Positions 1-7,671 of a DNA stretch of 15,957 nt are shown here, piece by piece. Made by a program: the position numbers and the translations under genes. The notes beneath the pieces are model-generated. The model saw only the letters and a list, made by a program, of their open reading frames with translations. It did not search any database and was not told the origin of the DNA. Each line of letters opens with the position of its first letter. The stretch's first letter is position 1. The stretch is from Rhodospirillales bacterium 47_12_T64 (GTDB lineage: Bacteria; Pseudomonadota; Alphaproteobacteria; Kiloniellales; Kiloniellaceae), in assembly GCA_002162915.1 (NCBI GenBank), contig MABB01000032.1, positions 1-15,957 of the forward strand, in the 5' to 3' direction.

Positions 1-573
1 ATGAATAACACCTTTGGGCAGATTTTTAGGCCAGCCGGAGGCAATAAAATCAAGCTCTTCTTTAAGAGTTTTGGTCAAGCCGGATTTAACTTGTTCGCCT
101 TGTTCGCCGCAGGATACAAGAACCTCTTTCCAACCTGTAACGGATAGGGAATTAGGCCTCTGAATTTTAAAATCCTGCCCGGCGAGATGCATTTCAGCCA
201 TGGTGCGGCCAAGTGCTCTGCAATGAAATGGCTGTATGCGCCGAGGCCACATTCCTTCGAGGAAAGCCGTTATTGCTGCTGGGCGGCCGCAGAGTTCGCG
301 TAAGTTGTTCCCGTCTTTACCAGCAATTGGTACAGGGCAGGATATGCCTTTTGCCGCGAGGTGCTGCATATATCCTAAGAAAAACGGGAGATCGGCTTTC
401 TCAACGCGTTTTTCATAAAGTGTAAGGATGTAAAATCCCTGGGTGGTGTGAAGGATATAGTTCGAATTTTCTACACCCTCTGCGATGCCTTTCAGGGAAA
501 GGACACTTCCGATATCATATTCAGTAATAAAGGTTTCGACTTCGTCGTCGGGTACTTCTGTATATACGGCCAT
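1..573 (-). CDS. thrB: Homoserine kinase ThrB, aminoglycoside-phosphotransferase-fold type (3' part cut off by window edge)
   Basis: This open frame of 191 codons has no stop before the window edge, so it is partial. ThrB phosphorylates L-homoserine with ATP in the cytoplasm, the step before threonine synthase. The N-terminus holds the ATP-binding lobe typical of this APH-like family: 'GIAEGVENSNYIL' at about residues 29-41, followed by 'GFYILTLYE'. The visible end, 'LPKGVIH' (residues 185-191), is the start of the catalytic loop that in relatives continues HADLFPDN, so the catalytic Asp and roughly the last 130 residues lie outside (family about 320 aa). The ATG at 573 lies 7 bases after the ispH stop, so the two are almost certainly cotranscribed; ispH-thrB is a common alphaproteobacterial pair. 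This is the APH-fold enzyme and not the GHMP-kinase ThrB of enterics. Identification is by motif and context. Confidence 0.93.
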   Translation of the reverse strand, partial: MAVYTEVPDDEVETFITEYDIGSVLSLKGIAEGVENSNYILHTTQGFYILTLYEKRVEKADLPFFLGYMQHLAAKGISCPVPIAGKDGNNLRELCGRPAAITAFLEGMWPRRIQPFHCRALGRTMAEMHLAGQDFKIQRPNSLSVTGWKEVLVSCGEQGEQVKSGLTKTLKEELDFIASGWPKNLPKGVIH

Positions 574-580
574 TGAAGTC

Positions 581-1549
581 TCAGTGAATTTCTTTGTTTG
601 TTGGGGTATCTGACAGGGACTTGGGGACTCTGAAAACCACGTTTTCGTCTCGAATATTGATTTCTTCGATGACCACGTCAAAGTGGTTTCTGCAAGCCTG
701 GATTACTTCTTCGACGAGTATTTCTGGTGCGGAGGCTCCAGCTGTAATCCCAAGAGTTTTAACTCCCGCTAACTGATCCCACTGTATGTCGACAGCGCGT
801 TGAACCAGTGCGGCCTTATCGCATCCTTGTTTAAAGGCAACTTCGACGAGCCTTTTAGAGTTGGAAGAATTAGGTGCTCCAATAACGAGGAGCGCGTCAC
901 ACCGATTTGCTATCGCCTTAACGGCTTCTTGCCTGTTGGTTGTGGCGTAACAAATATCTTCTTTTTTGGGCTCGACCATATTGGGGAACCGGCGCAGGAG
1001 CACTTTTACAATTGAAGCTGTATCATCGACCGATAGTGTCGTTTGGGTGACGTAGGCAAGGTTGTCTGGGTTTGGCACTTCCAGCTGTTCAGCGTCTTGT
1101 TCTGTTTCGACAAGTAAAATGGAACCTTCACTTATTTGCCCCATAGTTCCGATCACTTCAGGGTGTCCGGCGTGTCCGATGAGGATTACTTGCCTGCCAT
1201 CTCTTTCATGCCGTTCTGCTTCTCTATGAACCTTGCTTACCAATGGGCAAGTGGCGTCAAAATAGAGTAACTCGCGGGCCTCTGCTGCCGCTGGTACTGA
1301 TTTTGGAACGCCGTGAGCTGAGAAAATTACCGGTAATCCTTCAGGGACCTCGTCCAGTTCTTGAACAAAAACGGCTCCTTTTTGCTCAAGATTTTCGACG
1401 ACATACCGATTGTGGACAATTTCGTGCCGGACATAAACAGGGGATCCATGCTTGACCAGGGCGCGCTCAACAATTTCAATTGCGCGATCAACCCCGGCAC
1501 AAAAACCGCGTGGACTTGCGAGTAAAATTGTTAAATTTGGTTTCGTCAT
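581..1549 (-). CDS. ispH: 4-hydroxy-3-methylbut-2-enyl diphosphate reductase IspH (LytB)
   Basis: IspH is the last enzyme of the MEP isoprenoid pathway. It reduces HMBPP to IPP and DMAPP using a [4Fe-4S] cluster. With the chosen start the protein is 322 aa, a normal family length. The three cluster cysteines are visible: C17 in '[12 protein letters not shown]', C101 in 'DATCPLV', and C200 in '[11 protein letters not shown]'. Substrate and catalytic residues are also present: H46 in 'EIVHN', H79 in 'SAHGV', H129-E131 in 'GHAGHPEV', 'TQTTLS' at 168-173, and 'NSSNS' near the C-terminus. An in-frame ATG at 1585 would add 12 residues. I prefer the ATG at 1549 because '[19 protein letters not shown]' matches the usual N-terminus and the extra residues look unlike the family. 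Neither start has a strong Shine-Dalgarno. The gene leads an operon with thrB and is divergent from the lipoprotein gene. Confidence 0.96.
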   Translation of the reverse strand: MTKPNLTILLASPRGFCAGVDRAIEIVERALVKHGSPVYVRHEIVHNRYVVENLEQKGAVFVQELDEVPEGLPVIFSAHGVPKSVPAAAEARELLYFDATCPLVSKVHREAERHERDGRQVILIGHAGHPEVIGTMGQISEGSILLVETEQDAEQLEVPNPDNLAYVTQTTLSVDDTASIVKVLLRRFPNMVEPKKEDICYATTNRQEAVKAIANRCDALLVIGAPNSSNSKRLVEVAFKQGCDKAALVQRAVDIQWDQLAGVKTLGITAGASAPEILVEEVIQACRNHFDVVIEEINIRDENVVFRVPKSLSDTPTNKEIH

Positions 1550-1815
1550 GAGGCTTATCCGTATTTTCCCAAGAGAGTAGCTCATCTTGTTTCAAGCGCA
1601 AACTAATACAGTGCTTGAGGCTAGGAAAGCCTTAAAGGTGGTCATGTTGGCTTTGTTTGGAAAATATCCGTATATGATCATGCTTTGCAATGGCACAAAT
1701 AGTCGTTAAAGTTGCCGCGAATCACTTAAACGGTTTTTTCGTGAAGCTTGGATGAGTATGGAAGAGGCCGGAAAAGGACACTGTTCTTGGTCTGAAATAT
1801 AGGATTATTAGGTTC
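1550..1815. other. Divergent intergenic region between ispH and the lipoprotein gene
   Basis: This 266-base gap must hold promoters for both ispH-thrB (minus) and the lipoprotein gene (plus). I see no hexamer pair good enough to call on either strand. The best plus-strand guess is TTGGCT (about 1648) followed 18 bases later by TATATG, which is weak. A short imperfect inverted repeat (AGGCT/AGCCT near 1620-1632) is the only structure seen. No credible ORF is present. Confidence 0.4.
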
Positions 1816-2367
1816 ATGGGTCGGTTATTGAATTGGTCAGTATCGTATTTGTTTTCTACGCCGTTGCTGGCACTAATTACATTACTCGGGCTTGCTGGCT
1901 GTGGATTGATTGAACCAGAAAAAGCTCCCCCCGCTTGTCCGGAACTAATTGTTCTGAAAGAGGCGCAAGAAATGACCCGGTTCCAGGGAAACGGTCGAGA
2001 TCTGACGGATGTGACCTTTGAGGCCAACATTAATAATTTTGTCGGCGGATGTATTCTGGATGAAGAGACTAACACTCTAAAGAATCAGGTTGTTGTCCGG
2101 TTTGAGTTGAATCAGGGGCCCGCAAGTGACGGCGGGGCCAAATTCAATTACTTTGTTGCAGTAGCAACACTGGATCGTAAAATTTTATCCCGTGAATCTT
2201 TTGAGCTGGTTGCCCCTTTTGAAGGCAATCTGACTTCAGTGGCAATTGTCGATAATATTTATCCATCGATTGTACTGGACCGCGGCGATACTGGTGAAGA
2301 TTACATTATCTTTATCGGCTTCGAACTCTCCCGTAGCGAGCTTTATTACAACAAAACTAAGCTATAA
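1816..2367 (+). CDS. Small conserved lipoprotein of unknown function
   Basis: This 183-aa protein has a lipoprotein signal: a hydrophobic segment at about residues 11-28 ending in the lipobox L-A-G-C with C29 as the lipidated cysteine. The residue after the cysteine is Gly, so outer-membrane sorting is possible. The mature part has two further cysteines, C41 ('PPACPELIVL') and C79 ('FVGGCIL'), which could form a disulfide. Between them lies 'RFQGNGRDLTDVTFEANI' (about residues 55-72), which resembles from memory a segment shared by uncharacterised lipoproteins of Rhodospirillales-like bacteria. The rest looks beta-rich and soluble. AGG lies 5 bases before the ATG at 1816. The gene is monocistronic by context: ispH is divergent and the next gene begins after a riboswitch leader. 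I do not recognise a function. It is real because of the intact signal, the lipobox and good reading-frame composition. Confidence 0.85.
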   Translation: MGRLLNWSVSYLFSTPLLALITLLGLAGCGLIEPEKAPPACPELIVLKEAQEMTRFQGNGRDLTDVTFEANINNFVGGCILDEETNTLKNQVVVRFELNQGPASDGGAKFNYFVAVATLDRKILSRESFELVAPFEGNLTSVAIVDNIYPSIVLDRGDTGEDYIIFIGFELSRSELYYNKTKL

Positions 2368-2660
2368 ATTTTCGAATAGTTTTTGGATTTTACGTTGTTG
2401 ACAGCGCATGATCCCGTAACGTGAATTGCGAGATTGCCTTTATTCCGACGATTAAGCCAACCTAAGCTGGTTTGTTTCCGATCGTATTCTCTTTGCTTGT
2501 TTTAGGTATTTTGATTTCCTTTTGGAAATAAGCTGTTGTTGTTAAATGAGTTTTGTCGCGGTCACTTAAATTTGTGTCGTCTGCAGTTGACTTTTTTTCA
2601 GAACAGCGTAAACATCTAGAAATTAAGTTGTCGTAATACAATTTAGTTATTTGCCGTAAT
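2368..2660. other. Intergenic region between the lipoprotein gene and the glycine riboswitch
   Basis: No protein-like ORF is seen here. A short perfect hairpin, ATTTCC-TTTT-GGAAAT (2514-2529), lacks a following U tract and is not a convincing terminator. A TTGACA hexamer at 2398-2403 has only a poor partner 18 bases downstream. The stretch is AT-rich towards its right end and should contain the gcv operon promoter (separate entry). Confidence 0.4.
2587..2615 (+). promoter_or_regulatory. Possible gcv operon promoter (weak)
   Basis: TTGACT at 2587-2592 matches five of six -35 consensus bases. A poor -10 candidate (TAAACA, 2609-2614) sits 16 bases further on. This would start transcription about 40-50 bases before the first conserved riboswitch bases, a reasonable leader position. 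The -10 match is weak, so this is a guess based on position and the -35 alone. Confidence 0.3.
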
Positions 2661-2870
2661 ACCTCTCGCGGGAGAGTCTGTTTAAAAGTTTCTTACAGGA
2701 AACCTTTGAAATGGCGCCGAAGGAGCAACCGCCCCGGAAACTCTCAGGCAACATGGACCGCATGAGGCAGGCAACTCTGGAAAGCTTTACAGAAACGTAA
2801 AGCACCGACGGAGTAAGCAAAGGATTTTATCTTTTGTGAATCTCTCAGGTTCTAAGACAGAGGGGGATGC
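2661..2870 (+). promoter_or_regulatory. Tandem glycine riboswitch (gcvT element, two aptamers)
   Basis: The conserved sequence of the gcvT RNA is visible. Aptamer 1 (about 2668-2785) has GGAGAG at 2671, the core GGCGCCGAAGGAGCAA at 2713-2728, CTCTCAGGCA at 2741-2750, the GGACCGCATGAGG segment, and the closing CTCTGGA. After a very short linker, aptamer 2 (about 2787-2870) has the core GCACCGACGGAGTAAGCAA at 2802-2820, a small stem CAAAAG/CTTTTG (2818-2836), TCTCTCAGG at 2841-2849 and GACAGAGGGGGA at 2856-2867. It lies directly upstream of gcvT, as expected for a glycine-activated switch. No intrinsic terminator is seen between 2870 and the gcvT Shine-Dalgarno at 2910, so control of translation initiation is more likely than attenuation; that is inference. 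The aptamer assignment is by recalled consensus, not covariance search. Confidence 0.93.
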
Positions 2871-2920
2871 AGTAGTCGTGAGACTGGTGTGTTTTGTCCT
2901 TTGTGTTTTGGAGCATGGTT

Positions 2921-4024
2921 ATGTCGGAAACCCTTAAGAAAACTCCTCTTTATGATCTGCACGTGGAACTGGGTGCTAAAATGGTTCCTTTCGCAGGTTA
3001 TTCTATGCCCGTTCAATATCCTGCAGGTATCATGGCTGAGCACAAACAAACGCGTGCTGCAGCGGCCATTTTCGATGTATCTCATATGGGGATTGTTCGG
3101 TTGATGGGCGAGAATGCAATTTCTGCTCTTGAGAGTCTGTTACCAGCTGATTTAGCTAATTTGGCAGAGAACTCAATTCGCTACAGCTTCTTTACAAACG
3201 AAGAGGGTGGTATCCTTGATGATTTAATGATCACCAAAGTTCCCGGCGGGTTAAGCCTTGTGATAAACGCGGCATGTAAAGACGCAGATATTGCGCACAT
3301 CAAATCGAAAATTGGCGATCAGGTTGAAGTTGAAGTCGAATATGATAACGCCCTGATTGCTCTTCAAGGTCCAAAATCTGTGGATGTACTGGCCCGTTTT
3401 GACGCCCGTTGCGCAGATATGAAGTTTATGACGTTTATGTCACTGGATATAGATGGTGTTACCTGTCAGGTAAGTCGTTCTGGATATACTGGCGAAGACG
3501 GATACGAGATCGCAATTCCAGGTGATAAGGCAGACGCTATTGTTCGGCGTTTATTGGAAGAGCCCGAAGTTGAAGTTTCCGGCTTGGGTGCGCGTGATTC
3601 TCTTCGTATGGAGGCAGGCCTTTGCCTCTATGGTAACGACATTGATACAACGACTACCCCAATTGAAGCAGGGCTTATCTGGGCAATACAAAAGCGCCGT
3701 CGTGCCGAAGGTGGTTTCCCTGGCGATGATGTTATTTTGCAACAGATTGCAGATGGTGCGCCGCGCCGTCTTGTCGGAATTCTCCCTGTAGGCCGTGCTC
3801 CACTTCGCGCAGGTGTAGAGATCGCGAATGCGAGCGGAGAAGTCATCGGAAAAGTGACCAGCGGCGGGTTTGGTCCATCCGTTGGCGGACCGATAGCCAT
3901 TGCTTATGTTACCTCAGATTATAAAGCACCAGATACCGCTTTGAATGCTTTAGTCCGCGGCAAGGAATTACCATGCCGGGTCGTTAAAATGCCGTTTGAG
4001 CAAAAAAGTTATTTCCGGGGTTAA
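2921..4024 (+). CDS. gcvT: Glycine cleavage system T protein (aminomethyltransferase)
   Basis: GcvT transfers the methylene group from the aminomethyl-lipoyl arm of GcvH to tetrahydrofolate, releasing ammonia and giving 5,10-methylene-THF. The protein is 367 aa, a normal length. Family landmarks are '[20 protein letters not shown]' near the N-terminus, 'FDVSHMG' (51-57), 'EGGILDDLM' with the catalytic Asp at D101, '[13 protein letters not shown]', and '[18 protein letters not shown]', followed by the C-terminal barrel. The frame is open back to a TTG at 2894, and another ATG lies at 2915. I choose ATG 2921 because GGAG at 2910-2913 lies 7 bases before it and only 1 base before 2915. This start also puts the catalytic Asp at 101, as in characterised GcvT. 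It is the first gene of gcvT-gcvH-gcvP, under the glycine riboswitch. The stop codon lies inside a hairpin (4009-4048). Confidence 0.96.
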   Translation: MSETLKKTPLYDLHVELGAKMVPFAGYSMPVQYPAGIMAEHKQTRAAAAIFDVSHMGIVRLMGENAISALESLLPADLANLAENSIRYSFFTNEEGGILDDLMITKVPGGLSLVINAACKDADIAHIKSKIGDQVEVEVEYDNALIALQGPKSVDVLARFDARCADMKFMTFMSLDIDGVTCQVSRSGYTGEDGYEIAIPGDKADAIVRRLLEEPEVEVSGLGARDSLRMEAGLCLYGNDIDTTTTPIEAGLIWAIQKRRRAEGGFPGDDVILQQIADGAPRRLVGILPVGRAPLRAGVEIANASGEVIGKVTSGGFGPSVGGPIAIAYVTSDYKAPDTALNALVRGKELPCRVVKMPFEQKSYFRG

Positions 4025-4048
4025 ATTTGAAACCCATTTCGGAAATAA
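4009..4048 (+). repeat. Inverted repeat / hairpin spanning the gcvT stop codon
   Basis: TTATTTCCG (4009-4017) pairs perfectly with CGGAAATAA (4040-4048). Inside it, GGGTT (4018-4022) pairs with AACCC (4031-4035), with a 4-base bulge and an 8-base loop. The gcvT TAA (4022-4024) lies in the stem-loop. No U tract follows, so it is not a classical terminator. A role in mRNA stability, processing or partial attenuation between gcvT and gcvH is inference. Confidence 0.7.
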
Positions 4049-4122
4049 GTACCCGAATAAACGAGGGCACGTCCCAATTAATAAACCCTAGAATAAAAAA
4101 TGTAAGTAAAAGGATCAGGATT

Positions 4123-4500
4123 ATGAGCGAAGTTAAATTCAGTGAAGACCACGAATGGATTTCTGTCGATGGCGATATTGGCACAGTTGGAATCACAGAA
4201 TTTGCTCAAGAGCAACTCGGCGATGTTGTGTTCGTTGAAGTTCCAGACGAAGGCAAGGATCTTGAGCAGGGTGACGAAGCTGCCGTTGTTGAATCGGTTA
4301 AGGCTGCCAGTGAAGTTCTTGCCATCTGTGATGGTGAAGTGATCGAAGGTAACGAGGCACTGGCTGATGAGCCGAGCCTTGTGAACTCTGCACCAATGGG
4401 TGAGGGCTGGTTCTATAAAGTAAAAATCTCTGATGCTTCTCAGCTTGAAGAGTTGATGGACGCTGATGCCTACAAAACCTTCATTGAAGGCCAGGGTTAG
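4123..4500 (+). CDS. gcvH: Glycine cleavage system H protein (lipoyl carrier)
   Basis: GcvH carries the aminomethyl intermediate on a lipoylated lysine between GcvP, GcvT and dihydrolipoamide dehydrogenase. The 125-aa protein starts '[13 protein letters not shown]' as in most GcvH. It contains '[19 protein letters not shown]' (23-41) and the lipoylation site '[11 protein letters not shown]' with lysine K60, and ends with 'GWFYKVKI' and a short helix. The frame is open upstream to 4027, but ATG 4123 is clearly right: the family N-terminus begins there and AGGA (4111-4114) lies 8 bases before it. The 98-base gap from gcvT carries a hairpin. The lipoyl synthase, ligase and L-protein needed for function are not in the window. 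Confidence 0.97.
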   Translation: MSEVKFSEDHEWISVDGDIGTVGITEFAQEQLGDVVFVEVPDEGKDLEQGDEAAVVESVKAASEVLAICDGEVIEGNEALADEPSLVNSAPMGEGWFYKVKISDASQLEELMDADAYKTFIEGQG

Positions 4501-4550
4501 TATCAAGACCCACGTTAATAGGAAGAATGCACTACGGAGTGTGTTGACTG

Positions 4551-4577
4551 ATGCCAGCCCCTGCTGGGGCTGAGCAT
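4551..4577 (+). repeat. Hairpin between gcvH and gcvP
   Basis: CAGCCCC (4555-4561) pairs with GGGGCTG (4566-4572) around a 4-base TGCT loop. The stem is extended by ATGC (4551-4554) and GCAT (4574-4577) past a one-base bulge. A T-rich but interrupted stretch follows (4578-4587), just before the gcvP Shine-Dalgarno at 4589-4593. It could act as a partial terminator or processing/stability element setting the GcvH to GcvP ratio; this is inference. Confidence 0.65.
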
Positions 4578-4600
4578 TCGTTTAATTTAAGGAATTCGCC

Positions 4601-7489
4601 ATGTCTGATACAAAAATGTCGCTTCTGGACCTGGAGCAGAAAACTGACTTTGTTCGTCGCCACATCGGGCCAACCGATGCTGAGCAGACCGAAATGTTAG
4701 CCTTGCTTGGCCTTGGTTCTTTGGAAGAGCTTTCTGATAAAACTGTACCTGAAGCTATTCGTGAAGCAGACCCGCTTGCCATGGCGGGCAGTCAGACTGA
4801 AACCGATGTGCTCGCACATGCCCGTTCAATTGCTGTGAAGAATAAAGTTTTCAAATCTTTCATTGGCATGGGGTATTACGGAACCCATGTTCCGAAGGTA
4901 ATCTTGAGAAACGTTCTGGAAAATCCAGGTTGGTATACTGCTTACACGCCTTATCAAGCTGAAATTTCACAAGGTCGTCTTGAGGCGGTCCTGAACTATC
5001 AGACCATGATTAGCGATCTCACAGGTATGGAACTGGCGAATTCTTCCATGCTTGATGAAGGCACAGCTGCTGCTGAGGCAATGACTTTCTGTCGCCGGGT
5101 TGCAAAAAGTAAAGCGACTGTTTTCTTTGTCGATCAGGATCTGCTGCCGCAGAGCATCGCAGTGATTAAAACGCGCGCTGCCGCCCTTGGTTATGAAGTC
5201 GTTATTGGTGATCCACGTAAGGATCTCGATCCGGCAGCTGTCTATGGCGCGCTTTTCCAGTATCCAGGTGTGTCAGGCCGGGTTGATGACTATAGCGATC
5301 TCATTGCTGCTATTCAGGGTAACAAGGGACTTGCTGGTCTGGCTGCTGATATCTTGGCGCTGACCTTGATCAAGAGCCCTGGTGAGCTTGGTGCTGACTT
5401 TGCCGTTGGTTCGGCGCAACGTTTTGGCGTTCCAATGGGCTTTGGAGGTCCGCACGCTGGATATTTTGCGACCCGCGATTCTTATAAACGCTCTATTCCT
5501 GCGCGTCTGGTTGGTATGTCTGTCGATGCACATGGTGACCCAGCGCTACGTATGGCACTGCAGACGCGTGAACAACATATCCGTCGCGATAAAGCCACGA
5601 GTAATATTTGTACCGCACAGGCTCTTCTTGCCAACATGGCAGGTTTCTACGCGACTTATCACGGGCCGGAAGGTCTTAAGACCATTGCACGCCGTGTTGC
5701 CCGTCTTGCTTCCATATTTGCTGCAGGTCTTAAGGCCGGTGGTGTTGAGGTCCTGCATGACGCGTTCTTTGACACCCTGTCGATCAAAGTTGCAGGCAAG
5801 GCTGATGCCATTGCTGCTAAAGCACGCGACAACAAAATGAACCTGCGTGTCGTAGATGATAATACGCTTGGTGTTTCTGTCGATGAAACCACCACTCGAG
5901 ACGATATAGAGATCCTTTGGTCCGTCTTTGGTGTTGAAGGGCAAACCGTTGTTACGCTCGATAAAACAATAGATAGTAACCTGCCAGCTGCTCTTGCGCG
6001 TCGTACAGACTTTCTTACTCACCCAACGTTCAATAGCTATCATTCCGAAACAGAGATGATGCGCTATTTGCGCAAGCTATGTGATAAAGACATTGGCTTG
6101 GATCGTGCGATGATTCCATTGGGTTCCTGCACAATGAAGTTGAATGCCGTTACTGAAATGATCCCGGTCACCTGGCCTGAGTTTGGAGAGATCCATCCGT
6201 TTGTGCCTCTTGATCAAGCTCAAGGCTATGTTGAGTTGATTAAAGATCTCGAAGACATGCTAGTCGAGATCACAGGATATGACGCAGTTTCACTTCAGCC
6301 GAACTCTGGCTCTCAGGGCGAATATGCTGGTCTTCTCGCCATTCGTAAATATCACGAAAGCCGCGGCGACTTTCAGCGTAATATCTGCCTGATCCCGGCA
6401 TCAGCACACGGGACTAACCCTGCATCTGCGGCTCTCGCTGGTATGAAGGTTGTGGTGGTTAACTGTGATGATGAAGGTTACGTCGATAACGAAGATCTCT
6501 ACGCAAAAGCTGAAAAGCATCAGGAGAATCTTGCTGCGGTTATGATCACCTATCCTTCAACACACGGTGTGTTCGAGGAAGAGGTGCGCAAAACCTGTAG
6601 TATTGTTCATGACTTCGGCGGTCAGGTCTATGTCGATGGTGCGAATATGAACGCAATGGTCGGCTTGGCTAAGCCTGGCCATTTTGGCGGAGATGTTTCT
6701 CACCTCAACCTACATAAGACGTTCTGCATTCCGCATGGTGGAGGCGGACCGGGTGTTGGTCCGATCGGCGTTGGTAAACATCTTGCCCCATTCTTACCGA
6801 ACCATTCTCTGGTTGCAGAAGCTGGGCCTGAAACAGGTCAGGGCGCTGTTACCTCTGCGCCTTGGGGCTCGGCCAGTATTCTTCCTATTACCTGGAGCTA
6901 CCTAAAGCTCATGGGCGCGTCAGGCTTGAAAAAAGCCACTCAAATGGCGATCCTTAATGCAAATTATCTGGCCAAACGCCTCTCTGCCCATTACCCGGTT
7001 CTTTATAGTTCTAAGAACGGTATGGTGGCGCATGAGTGCATCATCGATGTGCGTCCAATCAAAGATGATATTGGTGTGACAGTTGATGATATTGCCAAGC
7101 GTCTTATCGATTATGGTTTTCATGCTCCGACCATGTCTTTCCCGGTACCCGGAACTTTGATGATTGAGCCAACAGAATCAGAATCTAAATACGAAATTGA
7201 TCGCCTGGTTGATGCCATGATTTCTATCCGTAAAGAGATTGATCGTGTTGCCTCGGGTGAATTGCCACTTGAGGATAATATGTTGAGCAATGCTCCGCAC
7301 ACTGCTGCATCAATGTTGTCTGAGACCTGGGATCACCCTTATTCTCGCGAAGAAGCTGCTTATCCGGTGGAAGCTTTGCGTGATGGGAAATATTGGGCGC
7401 CGGTCGGGCGTGTTGATAACGTCTATGGTGATCGAAACCTGATTTGCTCTTGCCCTTCTATCGAGAGCTATAGAGACGCGGCTGAATAA
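4601..7489 (+). CDS. gcvP: Glycine cleavage system P protein (glycine dehydrogenase, decarboxylating), fused single-chain form
   Basis: GcvP is the PLP enzyme that decarboxylates glycine and passes the aminomethyl group to lipoyl-GcvH. At 962 aa it is the fused form, equal to GcvPA plus GcvPB. The N-terminal half has '[13 protein letters not shown]' (about 17-29), '[19 protein letters not shown]', '[16 protein letters not shown]' and '[13 protein letters not shown]'. The C-terminal half starts near residue 460 and has '[13 protein letters not shown]', '[12 protein letters not shown]', '[12 protein letters not shown]', '[11 protein letters not shown]' and the PLP site '[19 protein letters not shown]' with Schiff-base lysine K706. 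The ATG at 4601 has AAGGA 7 bases upstream. It is the last gene of the operon. A small hairpin overlaps its stop codon and a larger hairpin array with a terminator follows. No missing motif or frameshift was seen. Confidence 0.98.
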   Translation: MSDTKMSLLDLEQKTDFVRRHIGPTDAEQTEMLALLGLGSLEELSDKTVPEAIREADPLAMAGSQTETDVLAHARSIAVKNKVFKSFIGMGYYGTHVPKVILRNVLENPGWYTAYTPYQAEISQGRLEAVLNYQTMISDLTGMELANSSMLDEGTAAAEAMTFCRRVAKSKATVFFVDQDLLPQSIAVIKTRAAALGYEVVIGDPRKDLDPAAVYGALFQYPGVSGRVDDYSDLIAAIQGNKGLAGLAADILALTLIKSPGELGADFAVGSAQRFGVPMGFGGPHAGYFATRDSYKRSIPARLVGMSVDAHGDPALRMALQTREQHIRRDKATSNICTAQALLANMAGFYATYHGPEGLKTIARRVARLASIFAAGLKAGGVEVLHDAFFDTLSIKVAGKADAIAAKARDNKMNLRVVDDNTLGVSVDETTTRDDIEILWSVFGVEGQTVVTLDKTIDSNLPAALARRTDFLTHPTFNSYHSETEMMRYLRKLCDKDIGLDRAMIPLGSCTMKLNAVTEMIPVTWPEFGEIHPFVPLDQAQGYVELIKDLEDMLVEITGYDAVSLQPNSGSQGEYAGLLAIRKYHESRGDFQRNICLIPASAHGTNPASAALAGMKVVVVNCDDEGYVDNEDLYAKAEKHQENLAAVMITYPSTHGVFEEEVRKTCSIVHDFGGQVYVDGANMNAMVGLAKPGHFGGDVSHLNLHKTFCIPHGGGGPGVGPIGVGKHLAPFLPNHSLVAEAGPETGQGAVTSAPWGSASILPITWSYLKLMGASGLKKATQMAILNANYLAKRLSAHYPVLYSSKNGMVAHECIIDVRPIKDDIGVTVDDIAKRLIDYGFHAPTMSFPVPGTLMIEPTESESKYEIDRLVDAMISIRKEIDRVASGELPLEDNMLSNAPHTAASMLSETWDHPYSREEAAYPVEALRDGKYWAPVGRVDNVYGDRNLICSCPSIESYRDAAE

Positions 7490-7494
7490 GCCGC
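7478..7494 (+). repeat. Small hairpin overlapping the gcvP stop codon
   Basis: GCGGCT (7478-7483) pairs with AGCCGC (7489-7494) around a 5-base loop containing most of the TAA stop. An alternative pairing, CCGCT with AGCGG (7491-7502), would exclude it and overlaps the start of the next hairpin. Confidence 0.5.
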
Positions 7495-7499
7495 TAAAG

Positions 7500-7552
7500 C
7501 GGAGAGACCAGATGAGGCCATTGCTGGGTGTCTCATTGATCTGATCTCTCCG
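7500..7552 (+). repeat. Bulged hairpin 1 of the gcvP 3' region
   Basis: CGGAGAGA (7500-7507) pairs with TCTCTCCG (7545-7552). Past a small internal loop, AGAT (7510-7513) pairs with ATCT (7539-7542), and GAG/CTC extends the stem. The apical part holds the first copy of CCATTGCTGGG. No U tract follows directly. Confidence 0.65.
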
Positions 7553-7566
7553 TCCTCACAGGGCGT

Positions 7567-7596
7567 GTATGTTAGGCAAGGGACGGCTTAACATAC
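7567..7596 (+). repeat. Hairpin 2 of the gcvP 3' region
   Basis: GTATGTTA (7567-7574) and TAACATAC (7589-7596) form a perfect 8-bp inverted repeat around a 14-base loop. It is AU-rich with no U tract, so it is not a terminator on its own. Confidence 0.6.
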
Positions 7597-7598
7597 TT

Positions 7599-7621
7599 GG
7601 AATGGGGCCGCACCCCATTCC
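7599..7621 (+). repeat. Hairpin 3 of the gcvP 3' region
   Basis: GGAATGGGG (7599-7607) pairs perfectly with CCCCATTCC (7613-7621) around the 5-base loop CCGCA. It is a strong stem with no U tract after it. Confidence 0.7.
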
Positions 7622-7638
7622 CGCCCATTGCTGGGACT

Positions 7639-7671
7639 GGAGTTCGCGTGTAAACGCGAACTCCTTTTTTT
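7639..7671 (+). terminator. Strong Rho-independent terminator of the gcv operon
   Basis: GGAGTTCGCGT pairs perfectly with ACGCGAACTCC (11 bp) around the tetraloop GTAA (7639-7664), followed directly by seven T (7665-7671). On the minus strand no T tract follows the stem, so it terminates plus-strand transcription only. It closes the gcv transcript. Confidence 0.95.

Larger units (their letters stand above)
7518..7635 (+). repeat. Direct repeat CCATTGCTGGG (two copies) in the gcvP 3' region
   Basis: The 11-mer CCATTGCTGGG occurs exactly at 7518-7528 and 7625-7635. Each copy lies in or next to a hairpin loop and can itself fold as CCA/TGG. Two exact copies within 120 bases of non-coding sequence is more than expected by chance. 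Function is unknown. Confidence 0.6.

Noticed and set aside
213..425. Plus-strand ORFs opposite thrB
   Set aside because: They are antisense shadows of a clear homoserine kinase frame.
1722..2075. Minus-strand 117-codon ORF opposite the lipoprotein gene
   Set aside because: The plus-strand frame has a signal peptide and lipobox. The minus frame has no motif or start signal and would overlap it antisense.
2398..2427. TTGACA at 2398 as the gcv promoter
   Set aside because: The -10 candidate 18 bases downstream matches poorly, and it would give an unusually long leader of about 240 bases before the riboswitch.
2894..2920. TTG start at 2894 and ATG at 2915 for gcvT
   Set aside because: The Shine-Dalgarno GGAG at 2910-2913 is correctly spaced only for ATG 2921.
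4027..4122. In-frame N-terminal extension of gcvH (32 residues)
   Set aside because: The extension does not resemble GcvH. The family N-terminus and the Shine-Dalgarno both point to ATG 4123, and the extension overlaps the gcvT-gcvH hairpin.
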